Shown here piece by piece: positions 47,704-56,359 of a stretch of DNA of 64,000 bases. The notes under the pieces are model-generated. The model ran no database searches. It was not told where the DNA came from and worked only from the letters and a program-made list of their open reading frames with translations. The DNA comes from Gracilibacillus salinarum (GTDB lineage Bacteria > Bacillota > Bacilli > Bacillales > Amphibacillaceae). Made by a program: the position numbers and the translations under genes. Where the stretch lies: positions 1,488,001 through 1,552,000 of the forward strand of contig NZ_CP095071.1 in NCBI RefSeq assembly GCF_022919575.1, read 5' to 3'. Each line of letters opens with the position of its first letter. Position 1 is the stretch's first letter.

Positions 47704-48729
47704 TCACCCTTGCCTAAACATCACCACACACGCTGGTGAAGCTATCTTATAATGACACGCTAATGCTTGTAATCGCCCATCTGCTTGCACACGCAATACT
47801 GTGATACGATCGCTGTGCTGGTTAGCAATGAACAAATATTCTCCATCTGGAGATATAGCAAAATGACGTGGCCACTCACCCAAAGCTGCTGCTTCATCAA
47901 CGAAGCGCAAACGACCATCTGCTTGCACACGATATACTACAATACTATCCCTGCCTCGATTCGAGACAAAAAGCAACGATTTATCAGGTGAAAAATGAAT
48001 ATCTGCACAAAAGTTATCCTGCACTTCATCTGGTGGGATAGTCGGTATCTCCTGGGCAAGTTGTAAGTTAGTGAATGACTTATTGAAGTGATAGACAGCA
48101 ACTACCGAACTGAATTCATTGGTGATATATAGACAGTTCTTCGCCTTATTCACTTCGATATGTCTTGGGCCAGAGCCATCTTTTAACGGAAAAGATGCTT
48201 GAAGTTCCAGTTGCTGATGATCTGATTGTAATTGAAATAGAAAAAGTTTGTTCTGACCCAAGTCTGTTACGATATACATATGATCGTAGCCAAGTGGATA
48301 GCACATATGGGGATGGGAAGCTTCACCAGATTTCTGAAACAAATGAAGATCTGCTTGTAATTGCACCTTCCCATCTTCTTCTAACGGATGAAGCGACAGC
48401 TTACCATCTCCATAATTGGTCACTATACTATATCGACCATCATCTGTGATATGGAGATAGCAAGGACTGGACCCGCCTGTTTTAATCCTGCTTGTTTCGA
48501 TTAACTGATCACCTACTTGATAACTGACCAGTTCTCCTTCCTCAACCTCACTAACAGCATAGAGATTGTTCTGATCAGGATGTAGCGCTAAAAATGAGGG
48601 AGCATCTATTCCAGTAATGGCGTCTAACTTGTGAAAGGATTGCTGTTCCGAATCAAACCTGACATAGTGAATCGCTTCTTCTGTTTTACTGCCATAGCCT
48701 CCAACAAACATGTTATAATTTCTTATCAT
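47704..48729 (-). CDS. Lactonase-family beta-propeller (6-phosphogluconolactonase-like)
   Basis: Seven-bladed propeller of about 341 residues of the YkgB/lactonase family. Repeated blades are visible: FLALHPDQNNLYAVSE, DGSGPRHIEVNKAKNCLYIT, DIHFSPDKSLLFVSNRGRDS and WPRHFAISPDGEYLFIANQH. There is no signal peptide. I choose the ATG at 48729, which has AAGGAG 12 bases upstream; an ATG at 48750 lies three bases after the hexosaminidase stop without a ribosome site. It sits in a chitobiose uptake operon, so the natural lactone may be an amino-sugar aldonolactone rather than 6-phosphogluconolactone (inference). Confidence 0.75.
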   Translation of the reverse strand: MIRNYNMFVGGYGSKTEEAIHYVRFDSEQQSFHKLDAITGIDAPSFLALHPDQNNLYAVSEVEEGELVSYQVGDQLIETSRIKTGGSSPCYLHITDDGRYSIVTNYGDGKLSLHPLEEDGKVQLQADLHLFQKSGEASHPHMCYPLGYDHMYIVTDLGQNKLFLFQLQSDHQQLELQASFPLKDGSGPRHIEVNKAKNCLYITNEFSSVVAVYHFNKSFTNLQLAQEIPTIPPDEVQDNFCADIHFSPDKSLLFVSNRGRDSIVVYRVQADGRLRFVDEAAALGEWPRHFAISPDGEYLFIANQHSDRITVLRVQADGRLQALACHYKIASPACVVMFRQG

Positions 48730-48753
48730 ATGAACAGGAAACTCCTTCATTTT

Positions 48754-50661
48754 TTAATAGATCGGTAATACGTGAAAAAACACATTCGGAGATGCCATTC
48801 GATAATAATAGCTAGACCATCCCAATCCTGTTGATTGATCAACATTCGCATTAAACGGTAACCGTTCCTGCTCAAGTTCATCGATAAAATCGATTTCTTC
48901 ATTGCTATATGATGAAATACGCTCGATTGCTGTCTCCAATCTAGCTATCAATCCACCATAACGAATATCGATGACTTCCCAGCCAAACGGCTTATTCATA
49001 TGGAACCATTGCGCTTTATGAGCAGCACGCAACCTTCTCACTCGTTCAATAATTTCAGGCAGCTCCACATTCGCAATCGCTTTTAATTTATCTGCATCAC
49101 CTGCATCATAAGCTGCTTTTAATTGAAGGCCAATCGTAGATTTCCTCGCTAGGACAGCAGATAACTTCTCTGGTACATCAAAAATAAAATCTAATTCAGC
49201 TTGCGAATCTCTAACTTGCTTAAACGTTTGTTCCAGCTGTTGATAATGCTCAGCAATCGCTAACCCTTCAATGTGTTTGTCAAAAAGACCAAGTAACACA
49301 TCCTGCCACAATAAAAACTTGGACGGATTCGTTTGATCGCTATTCTCCACTGCTACTCCCGGAATCGCATCAAGCTCATTTAGTTGTAAGTAGGCCCGCG
49401 GGTCGAGACCCGTGCAGAATTTTGTTCGTTTGTACCAATCTTGCCGGTCGACTGTTGAATGGTATTGGTGCTCAGCATACAGCTGCAAGCCTAGCATCGC
49501 TGCGTAATAATTATTTTCATAGCCATCATCGCCCCAAAGCGTCACAAATACATCCTGAATATTCGCTTCTTTACTCGCCTGCAGAGCTGCTTCACTAGTT
49601 TGCAAGGATAGACCGTAGTTTGTCGCAAACGTATTCCAAACCCAGATACCACCAGCAAATGCAGGCGTCTGACCCAGCTGTTTATGTTTATCAATTAACG
49701 TATGATAGTCCTCTTTCTTCGTGTGGAAATAATCCCAATACATCAATGTCACATTACTCGGAATCAACTGCTGCATTTCCTCCGATATTTCCGTTGCCAT
49801 ATCATACTGATCATCTCCAGAATCCGAAGCTAATTTAATAAACATATCACTCCACATCATGACTTCTAGTTGCAGGTCATCCGTAATTTCTGTCACTCGA
49901 TGCAAATGCTCCGTCATTAATTCCAGCCGATCTTTATAGCCATACTTATTTAAATAAATCCCTCTTCCTAACTCTTCTGCTTCATCCATTCCAATATGGA
50001 GCCGCTTGCTTCGGAATGGAGCTGTCACAGCCATGATCATCTTCTCCACAAACTGATAAGTAGCTTCTTGTTCAGCTAACAGGACACCTCTAGTGTCTTT
50101 CAAATGTGCTGACGCATCCCATTTCAAAAATTCTTCCAGATGAGCAAGTGTTTGAATACACGGGATTAATTCGATTCCTAGCTGAAACGCATAGTCATCT
50201 AATTCTTTCAATTCCTGCTGGGAATAACGGCCACGCATATAACCAAAATACGGAAAACCCTTCACCTCATACGTATCTTCCATATACAACATCGCCGCAT
50301 TAAAGCCCATTAATGAAAGTTTTCTAAACATGGACTTGAACTGATCCACTTTCATCACAGCATTTCGCGACAAGTCAAACATTGGTCCAATCGTCTTAAA
50401 CTGCGACTGCTCCTCAAGATTAAAATCTTCCCCGGTAACAGCATGCTGGATTATTAAACCAAACGCTCGGTAAACATGATAGTCATGTTGATAACGAATC
50501 TTTCCTTGACCATTTTGATAAGAGATAGCCGTTTCTTCTTCATCATTCTGTTCAATTGTGATTGGCACTCCCAACTGACTGATCGTTACTCCCTTTTCCT
50601 TCGCAAGCTCCTGCAACCCGTACAAAAAGGGTTGATAGTTGCCTTTCAACGTAATATCCAT
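48754..50661 (-). CDS. GH20 beta-N-acetylhexosaminidase, intracellular
   Basis: Glycosidase of 635 residues without signal peptide. The catalytic Asp-Glu pair is in LHIGMDEAEELG near residue 225. Other family blocks are PMFDLSRNAVMK, LGIELIPCIQTLAHLEEFLKW and FAGGIWVWNTFATNY; the last third is a helical C-terminal region. It resembles the small bacterial GH20 group that cuts GlcNAc from short chito-oligosaccharides. It follows the two permease genes, so it would act on imported chitobiose or chitotriose to give GlcNAc. AAAGGATG precedes the ATG. Confidence 0.9.
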   Translation of the reverse strand: MDITLKGNYQPFLYGLQELAKEKGVTISQLGVPITIEQNDEEETAISYQNGQGKIRYQHDYHVYRAFGLIIQHAVTGEDFNLEEQSQFKTIGPMFDLSRNAVMKVDQFKSMFRKLSLMGFNAAMLYMEDTYEVKGFPYFGYMRGRYSQQELKELDDYAFQLGIELIPCIQTLAHLEEFLKWDASAHLKDTRGVLLAEQEATYQFVEKMIMAVTAPFRSKRLHIGMDEAEELGRGIYLNKYGYKDRLELMTEHLHRVTEITDDLQLEVMMWSDMFIKLASDSGDDQYDMATEISEEMQQLIPSNVTLMYWDYFHTKKEDYHTLIDKHKQLGQTPAFAGGIWVWNTFATNYGLSLQTSEAALQASKEANIQDVFVTLWGDDGYENNYYAAMLGLQLYAEHQYHSTVDRQDWYKRTKFCTGLDPRAYLQLNELDAIPGVAVENSDQTNPSKFLLWQDVLLGLFDKHIEGLAIAEHYQQLEQTFKQVRDSQAELDFIFDVPEKLSAVLARKSTIGLQLKAAYDAGDADKLKAIANVELPEIIERVRRLRAAHKAQWFHMNKPFGWEVIDIRYGGLIARLETAIERISSYSNEEIDFIDELEQERLPFNANVDQSTGLGWSSYYYRMASPNVFFHVLPIY

Positions 50662-50694
50662 TTTGTATCATCCTTTGTCCGAAAAGTTAGATTC

Positions 50695-51579
50695 TTACCC
50701 TTTAACCGCACCGGAAGTTGCCCCTTTTTCGAATGTCTTCTGAGCAAACAAATAGAATATAAGTACCGGAATGATTGTCATGGCAATAGCTGCCGTCATC
50801 AAACCATAATCTGTTCCATATTGCGAGCTGACGTTCGATAATAACACAACAATTGGCGCCACTTTTTCATGTGATACAAGCACGAGTGAAGAAAATAAAT
50901 CATTATACGACCATAGAAATACAAAAATTCCTACGGTAGAAAACGATGGTAATGAAATCGGCAAAAAGACTTTCGTGAACATTTTAAATCGTCCACAACC
51001 ATCCATATGTGCCGCCTCTTCCAACTCTTTCGGAATGGTCGCCATATATCCGCTAATGACCAGAATCGCAAACGGTAAATTACCAGCAGTTTGCGGGATG
51101 ATTAAAGCCAGATACGTATTAACCAAATCCATCCCGATCATCATACGATAAACAGGTACAATTGTGGCAAAGGCTGGAATTAATAAACTAGCTACTAATA
51201 AAGCTTGCAGCAAACCTCTTAATTTAAATTGCATTCTGGCCATCGCAAATGCAGCAAGCCCTCCCAGGAATAAAACAAGCAGCACAACAGAACCAGAAAT
51301 AATAAAACTGTTGAGATAGCTTTTGCCGATATTGACCGTCTCAAATGCATTTATATAATTTTGCATAGTTGGATCTGACGGAACGTTAAAAGTACCGGTA
51401 ATGATCTCCCTTGATTCTTTAAAAGAATTAAGCAGCACCCATGCTAACGGAAAAATTGTTGTCATCGACCATAACGTCAGGACAACATAGACAAAAATTT
51501 TTCCTGCTTTTGAATTCATGAAATACCTTTCCTGGAATTTCTCCCAAAAGGTTAAGCGTTCCTCTGTATGTGAATACAT
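50695..51579 (-). CDS. Sugar ABC transporter permease, MalG/carbohydrate type
   Basis: Inner-membrane permease of 294 residues with six predicted helices. The ATPase-coupling EAA loop reads ELEEAAHMDGCGRFKMFTKV near 195-215. The N-terminus IFVYVVLTLWSMTTIFPLAWVLLNSFK is typical of MalG/LacG partners. AGAGGTG precedes the ATG. It pairs with the permease encoded just upstream. No ATPase gene is in the operon, so a shared MsmX-like ATPase is expected, as for other Bacillus oligosaccharide importers. Confidence 0.9.
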   Translation of the reverse strand: MYSHTEERLTFWEKFQERYFMNSKAGKIFVYVVLTLWSMTTIFPLAWVLLNSFKESREIITGTFNVPSDPTMQNYINAFETVNIGKSYLNSFIISGSVVLLVLFLGGLAAFAMARMQFKLRGLLQALLVASLLIPAFATIVPVYRMMIGMDLVNTYLALIIPQTAGNLPFAILVISGYMATIPKELEEAAHMDGCGRFKMFTKVFLPISLPSFSTVGIFVFLWSYNDLFSSLVLVSHEKVAPIVVLLSNVSSQYGTDYGLMTAAIAMTIIPVLIFYLFAQKTFEKGATSGAVKG

Positions 51580-51599
51580 CTATCTGACACCTCTTTTCC

Positions 51600-52463
51600 T
51601 TAGTACGTAACTTCATCTTTCTGCAATAATTTATTGGTAACAAAAGCTAAGGTTAACCCTAATACAACTATCAACACTGCTAACGTTGCCCCATACCCCA
51701 TCGCAGAATCCTGAAATGCTTTCTGGTACATATACGTTCCCAGTACTTCTGAGGAATTGGCTGGACCACCTTTTGTAATAATATAAACTAATTCAAAAAT
51801 CTTCAGTGTTCCGGTAATTGCCAGCACAATACATGTCTTCAAATCACTCACAATAAGCGGAATGGTCAGCTTAAACATCTTTTGCATACCGGTAATACCT
51901 TCTAGCTGAGCTGCTTCATAAAAATCGTTCGGAATTTTTTGGATGGCGGTTAACAAGATAACGAAGTAGAAACCAACATAATTCCAAATCGTCGGAATCG
52001 CCACCATATATAATGAAGACTGTTCTGTTAACCAAAGCACTCTTTCAAACCCTAAATTGACTAACATTTCATTTAACAATCCATTGCGATAATTATAAAT
52101 CAATGTAAATAACAACCCGATTGCTGCACCCGAGATAACAATCGGGAAGAAAAAGGTTGTACGGAAAAAACCCGCACCTTTCGTAATCGAATTAACCATA
52201 ATTGCCAGAATAAGTGCGATACCAACTTGAAATATCGTGACATAAAGCATTAATTCCAACGAATTAAATAAAGCACCTCTGGCTATTTCATCATTTAATA
52301 ATCGAACATAATTCTCCAAGCCTACAAAAGTAGAATTAAAGAATCCATCTGTTTTATAGAAACTTTGCAAAATATTTTCAACAAATGGATAATATAAAAA
52401 GACTCCTGTTACAGCAAATGCTGGGGCAAGAAAGAGGAATATATATAGTTTATCGCCTTTCAT
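51600..52463 (-). CDS. Sugar ABC transporter permease, MalF type
   Basis: Inner-membrane permease of 287 residues, first of the pair. Six helices, starting YIFLFLAPAFAVTGVFLYYPF; the EAA loop is DFYEAAQLEGITGMQKMFKL near 190. I start at the ATG at 52463, which has GGAGG just before it, rather than at 52487. Together with the second permease and the binding protein it forms a CUT1-type importer, here probably for chitobiose or longer chito-oligosaccharides because of the GH20 gene downstream and the shared operator. Confidence 0.9.
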   Translation of the reverse strand: MKGDKLYIFLFLAPAFAVTGVFLYYPFVENILQSFYKTDGFFNSTFVGLENYVRLLNDEIARGALFNSLELMLYVTIFQVGIALILAIMVNSITKGAGFFRTTFFFPIVISGAAIGLLFTLIYNYRNGLLNEMLVNLGFERVLWLTEQSSLYMVAIPTIWNYVGFYFVILLTAIQKIPNDFYEAAQLEGITGMQKMFKLTIPLIVSDLKTCIVLAITGTLKIFELVYIITKGGPANSSEVLGTYMYQKAFQDSAMGYGATLAVLIVVLGLTLAFVTNKLLQKDEVTY

Positions 52464-52539
52464 GTGTCCTCCAATCCAGATGTGCAAGGAGGCTGACCCA
52501 ACAATAGCGGGACAACCTCTCTCGTCATCTATTATTCTA

Positions 52540-53850
52540 TTATTTTGCCATTTCGACCGCTTTTTCTAATACTTCTTCTCCCGTTTTATCTCCACTTACA
52601 ATCTCAGGTACACTCGTACGAAGGTGTGTAAATGATTCTGGATAAATACGGTCATTGATTGGTAAAGCTACGGATGGTGCGTTCTTCACTAAATCATGCC
52701 CTGCTTTCAAGTAATCTGGTAAATCACTAAGCTCACCTTTTGCAGGCGGCTGACCAGTTGCTTCTGCAATTTTCACAATCGTTTCTTCAGAAGTTAAGTA
52801 GTTAAATAGACTGACAACTGCATCTTTCTTCGCTTCGTCTTCATATGATTTCGTACTGATAAACCATCCTTGTGATGCACCACCAACAAGTTCACCAGTC
52901 TCTCCACCTTCTGCATAGACAGGCATCGGTAATACAGTGACATCTTCACCCATACCAGCTTCCTCTAATTGTCCCCAGAACCAAGATCCTTCAAAGATCA
53001 TTGCAGCCTGCTCCTGCTTAAACAATTCCTGCGCTAACGCTAAATCGATCGTTGCTGCATCCGGTGTGAATGCACCCATATCAGCATGTTTTTTAATGTT
53101 ATTCAAACCTTCTGACCATGCTTCCTTTTTATCAGCAAGATCTGCTGTGTAATTTTCCATACCGCCTGCCGCCAAAATATAATGTTCTACTACGTAATAA
53201 GAATCCTCTGTTGATGCAGCAATCGGAACGATATCAGTTTCGGCAAATTTTTCAATTGCCGCTTCGTATTGCTCCCATGTAGTCGGTATTTCTACGCCAT
53301 GTTCTTCAAATAGTTTTTTGTTTACGAATAATCCTTCATAGAATCCAGATTGTGGCGCAGCATAAATATTCCCATCCTCACGTCTTTGTTGTTCCAGCAT
53401 GGAGTTATAACCTGATAAATCGACACCTTCAGCCTCTTCTAAATTGACCACTTTTCCTTCTTCAATTAGCCCATCAGCATCAACTGTATTGAAGTAGAAC
53501 ATAAGGTCCGGTTCATTATCAGAAGAAAAATCCGTATTTACTTTTGTACGGATCGTTCCAGCATCCGCTGATTGTGAATCGTTTTCAATTTTGATGTTCG
53601 GATTTTCTTCCTGGAAATCATCTAGCACCTGCTGGAATACTTCACCTGCCGGATCGGTACCTGCCATTGTCGTAACAACTCTAAGATTCACTTCTTCTTG
53701 TTCTGTCTCATCTGCAGAAGTATCTTCGCCATTGTCTGACGTATTCTCCGTATCATCCGCATTAGAACCTGTTTCGTCATTACCACAAGCCGCTAACCCA
53801 ATGACAACGAATAATAAAGCTAACAACAAACTCCACTTGAATTTCCTCAA
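52540..53850 (-). CDS. Sugar ABC transporter substrate-binding lipoprotein
   Basis: Extracellular solute-binding protein (family 1) of 436 residues. Signal peptide with lipobox GLAAC (Cys near 22), then an Asp/Glu/Thr-rich acidic linker (25-50), then the two-lobed fold: VTTMAGTDPAGEVFQQVLDDF, DLMFYFNTVDADGLIEEGKV, FYEGLFVNKKLFEEHGVEIP and ASQGWFISTKSYEDEAKKDA. The start is TTG at 53850 with GGGGT before it. It is the first gene of a six-gene operon. The substrate is inferred as chito-oligosaccharide from neighbours and operator, not from residues. Confidence 0.88.
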   Translation of the reverse strand: MRKFKWSLLLALLFVVIGLAACGNDETGSNADDTENTSDNGEDTSADETEQEEVNLRVVTTMAGTDPAGEVFQQVLDDFQEENPNIKIENDSQSADAGTIRTKVNTDFSSDNEPDLMFYFNTVDADGLIEEGKVVNLEEAEGVDLSGYNSMLEQQRREDGNIYAAPQSGFYEGLFVNKKLFEEHGVEIPTTWEQYEAAIEKFAETDIVPIAASTEDSYYVVEHYILAAGGMENYTADLADKKEAWSEGLNNIKKHADMGAFTPDAATIDLALAQELFKQEQAAMIFEGSWFWGQLEEAGMGEDVTVLPMPVYAEGGETGELVGGASQGWFISTKSYEDEAKKDAVVSLFNYLTSEETIVKIAEATGQPPAKGELSDLPDYLKAGHDLVKNAPSVALPINDRIYPESFTHLRTSVPEIVSGDKTGEEVLEKAVEMAK

Positions 53851-53893
53851 ACCAACTACCCCTTTTCTGTAAAATATTTGAACAACTTTGTAC

Positions 53894-53936
53894 AGTTGTC
53901 TATACCTAATATAGCTAGCAGGTTAACTAATGTCAA
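53894..53936 (-). promoter_or_regulatory. ABC operon promoter with NagR-like operator
   Basis: Minus strand TTGACA (53931-53936), 17-bp spacer, TATATT (53908-53913): a near-ideal sigma-A promoter. The operator TTAGGTATAGACAACT (53894-53909) begins at the -10 box and covers the transcription start. Confidence 0.75.
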
Positions 53937-54374
53937 TACATTTTAACGAAAATGTTTTATTGGTTATTATCTTTTTTAAGTATCTGTTATGTAATCGCTC
54001 TATTTATTGTTATATTAACAATTATTTGTTATGACAAAATAAATATTTTTTATCATCATACCATTCATTTGTTAAAAAGATAGCGATTTTTTATATTTTT
54101 GTTATTTTTCACAGTTTACTATGTTGGGACTATTTTTATGATAAGTTGTTACAAATTTAACATGTGATCAGAAAAGGTTATGATCTTAATCAAACAACTT
54201 TATCATATGACAGGCTCACCCTGCTGATTGTAGGGATGTTTAACAATCTATCCTATTGACGAGAATAACTAATGACAGAATGATGCCGAGGAAACTGCTT
54301 CGAAGCAATGTTTGCGGCACAGACTAAGTGGAGCTTCAGTTAGAGAGGAGCCCTGTATTTTATTATTTAACTAC
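53937..54374. other. AT-rich intergenic region upstream of the ABC operon
   Basis: No gene seen. The first ~200 bases are very AT-rich. Around 54280-54355 there is a fragment of the long repeat cassette (GCCGAGGAAACTGCTTCGAAGC). Confidence 0.45.
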
Positions 54375-54967
54375 CTATAATATGGATTATGTAAACTAGA
54401 ACTGTCTGACATAGTGGTAATGTTGATAGATTTCATTTGCTTAGCAAAGCTTCGGAAATATGCTCCGCGTCCTGTGGGCACGGCTTCAGCTAAATTTTGT
54501 AAGAAAATTCTTTTCTTACAAAATTGGATCTTCAGCTCGCGCTGATTCCACGGGAGTCTCCGCATATTTCCTACGCTTAAGGGAAGTGCTACAACGTATG
54601 AAACAGCTAAAAGCAGTGGTTCTAGGCATTATGTTATTCATTCAATTCCTGTTATGGATACATTGATCAATATGCAACCTCTTACAAAAGTTGTACAGTC
54701 CCTATTCTAGCGTAGGCCAACCACGGAGACTCCCGCGGGACAGGCAGGCGCTGGAGATCCACAACGTCTGCACCTGTGTCTACTAGTAATGCTTCGAAGT
54801 AGACTTCCTCGGTGCAAGGCAGCAAAGAAGTAACGCAAGTAGTAGCCTAGCTTCAGCCGTGCCCCGCAGGACGCGGAGTGGTTGGACGGAGCGGTATCCC
54901 AACACATTAAATATCTCAATATGGATGCTTGGCTAGCGATGGCTACTTTACATAATCCATATGATAG
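54375..54967. repeat. Large palindromic repeat, copy J (593 bp)
   Basis: Complete with both terminal repeats. The first arm holds a different short hairpin (TTTTGTAAGAAAA / TTTTCTTACAAAA) and the second arm holds the long cassette, the reverse of copies D, E and F. Confidence 0.9.
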
Positions 54968-55074
54968 GAACTCAACTTCATGTTCAATCTGTTTACTGCT
55001 GTGACTGCACTTTCCTCTATTAGTAGGCAGACTGGAATACCTGTGGTAATCAAAAATGGAGCTGGTATATACTT

Positions 55075-55116
55075 TTGTAAATTTTATGTAAATAACGATA
55101 AAGGTATAGACAACCA
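55075..55116 (+). promoter_or_regulatory. nag operon promoter and NagR-like operator
   Basis: TTGTAA (55075-55080), 16-bp spacer, GATAAA (55097-55102), then AGGTATAGACAACCAT at the expected transcription start. About 55 nt of leader follow before nagA. Confidence 0.6.
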
Positions 55117-55170
55117 TACTACAAACTGTTAATCTATAACTAACATTTGAATGGATAAGGTGTGAACGAA

Positions 55171-56352
55171 ATGAGTGGACAAAAACTATTGTTAAAAAAT
55201 ATAACAATCTATACAGAAAATAAATCGATCGACAACGGTTATATCAAAATAAGTAACAGCAAAATAGAAGAAATAGCTGAATTAGACATGCTAAAAGATG
55301 ATGAGGGATACCGCATTCTCGATTATTCTGCTACAACAGGATGTGCGATACCAGGACTAATTGATGTCCATATCCACGGAGCTAACGGCGCCGATGTCAT
55401 GGATGCAACAGCAGAGGCATTAGACACAATGGCTCAAGCATTACCAATGGAAGGTACTACTTCTTTTCTCGCTACTACGATGACCCAAAGCGAGCAAAAT
55501 ATCGAAAAAGCGCTTGAAAATACAGCAGCTTATATCGAGCAGCAACCTAGCACGCAAGCAGAAATATTAGGCATCCATTTAGAAGGTCCTTTCATCAATA
55601 AAGTCCGAAAAGGTGCACAACCGGAAGATCACATTTTAGAACCGGATGTATCATTATTTAAAAAATGGAATGAGCTTGCGGCAGAGAACATTAAGCTAGT
55701 AACGCTTGCACCAGAGATAGCTGGTGCGGAACCACTTATCCGCCATCTAGCAGAGCACGGTATTATCGCTTCAGCAGGACATACAGATGCTACTGCAGCA
55801 GAAATAGAACAGGCAATGGACCAAGGTTTATCCCATATCACCCATTTGTATAATCAAATGCGCGGTTTCCATCACCGTGAACCTGGGGTAGTAGGAGCAG
55901 CATGGCAACACAAACAGCTAATGGTTGAAATGATTGCAGACGGCGTTCATTCCACTCCTTACGCTGTCAAAACCGCTTATGACTTAATCGGCAAAGACAA
56001 TTTACTGCTGATCACAGATGCGATAAGAGCAAAATGCTTACAAGGTGGCGAATATGAATTAGGTGGCCAAAAAGTATTTGTAGAAGAAAACAAAGCCACA
56101 CTAGAAGATGGAACTCTGGCAGGGAGCACGTTAAAGCTAAATGACGCGATCAAAAATATCATGGCATTCAGCGGCTGCTCCTTGCCAGAAGCGATTTGCA
56201 TGTCTTCTTCCAATGCCGCCAAAGAATTACGTATGACAGATAGAAAAGGTTCACTAGCTACCGGAAAAGACGCTGACATCGTTTTGTTAGATGAAAATCA
56301 TGACATATTGCTTACTCTGTGCCGAGGAGAAATTGCATACGAAAGGAAGTAA
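55171..56352 (+). CDS. nagA: N-acetylglucosamine-6-phosphate deacetylase
   Basis: Metal-dependent amidohydrolase of 393 residues converting GlcNAc-6-P to GlcN-6-P and acetate. The metal and catalytic residues are complete: LIDVHIHGANG, LGIHLEGPFIN (Glu), ASAGHTDAT (His), THLYNQMRGFHHREPG (His) and LLITDAIRAK (catalytic Asp). The ATG at 55171 has AAGGTG nine bases upstream; the GTG at 55162 is too close. First gene of nagA-nagB-nagR. It receives GlcNAc-6-P from NagP and, through MurQ, from MurNAc-6-P. Confidence 0.96.
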   Translation: MSGQKLLLKNITIYTENKSIDNGYIKISNSKIEEIAELDMLKDDEGYRILDYSATTGCAIPGLIDVHIHGANGADVMDATAEALDTMAQALPMEGTTSFLATTMTQSEQNIEKALENTAAYIEQQPSTQAEILGIHLEGPFINKVRKGAQPEDHILEPDVSLFKKWNELAAENIKLVTLAPEIAGAEPLIRHLAEHGIIASAGHTDATAAEIEQAMDQGLSHITHLYNQMRGFHHREPGVVGAAWQHKQLMVEMIADGVHSTPYAVKTAYDLIGKDNLLLITDAIRAKCLQGGEYELGGQKVFVEENKATLEDGTLAGSTLKLNDAIKNIMAFSGCSLPEAICMSSSNAAKELRMTDRKGSLATGKDADIVLLDENHDILLTLCRGEIAYERK

Positions 56353-56359
56353 GAGAATA

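Noticed and set aside
54707..55207. 166-codon minus-strand ORF over the nagA promoter
   Set aside because: It is made mostly of repeat copy J and crosses the nag operator; no family resemblance.
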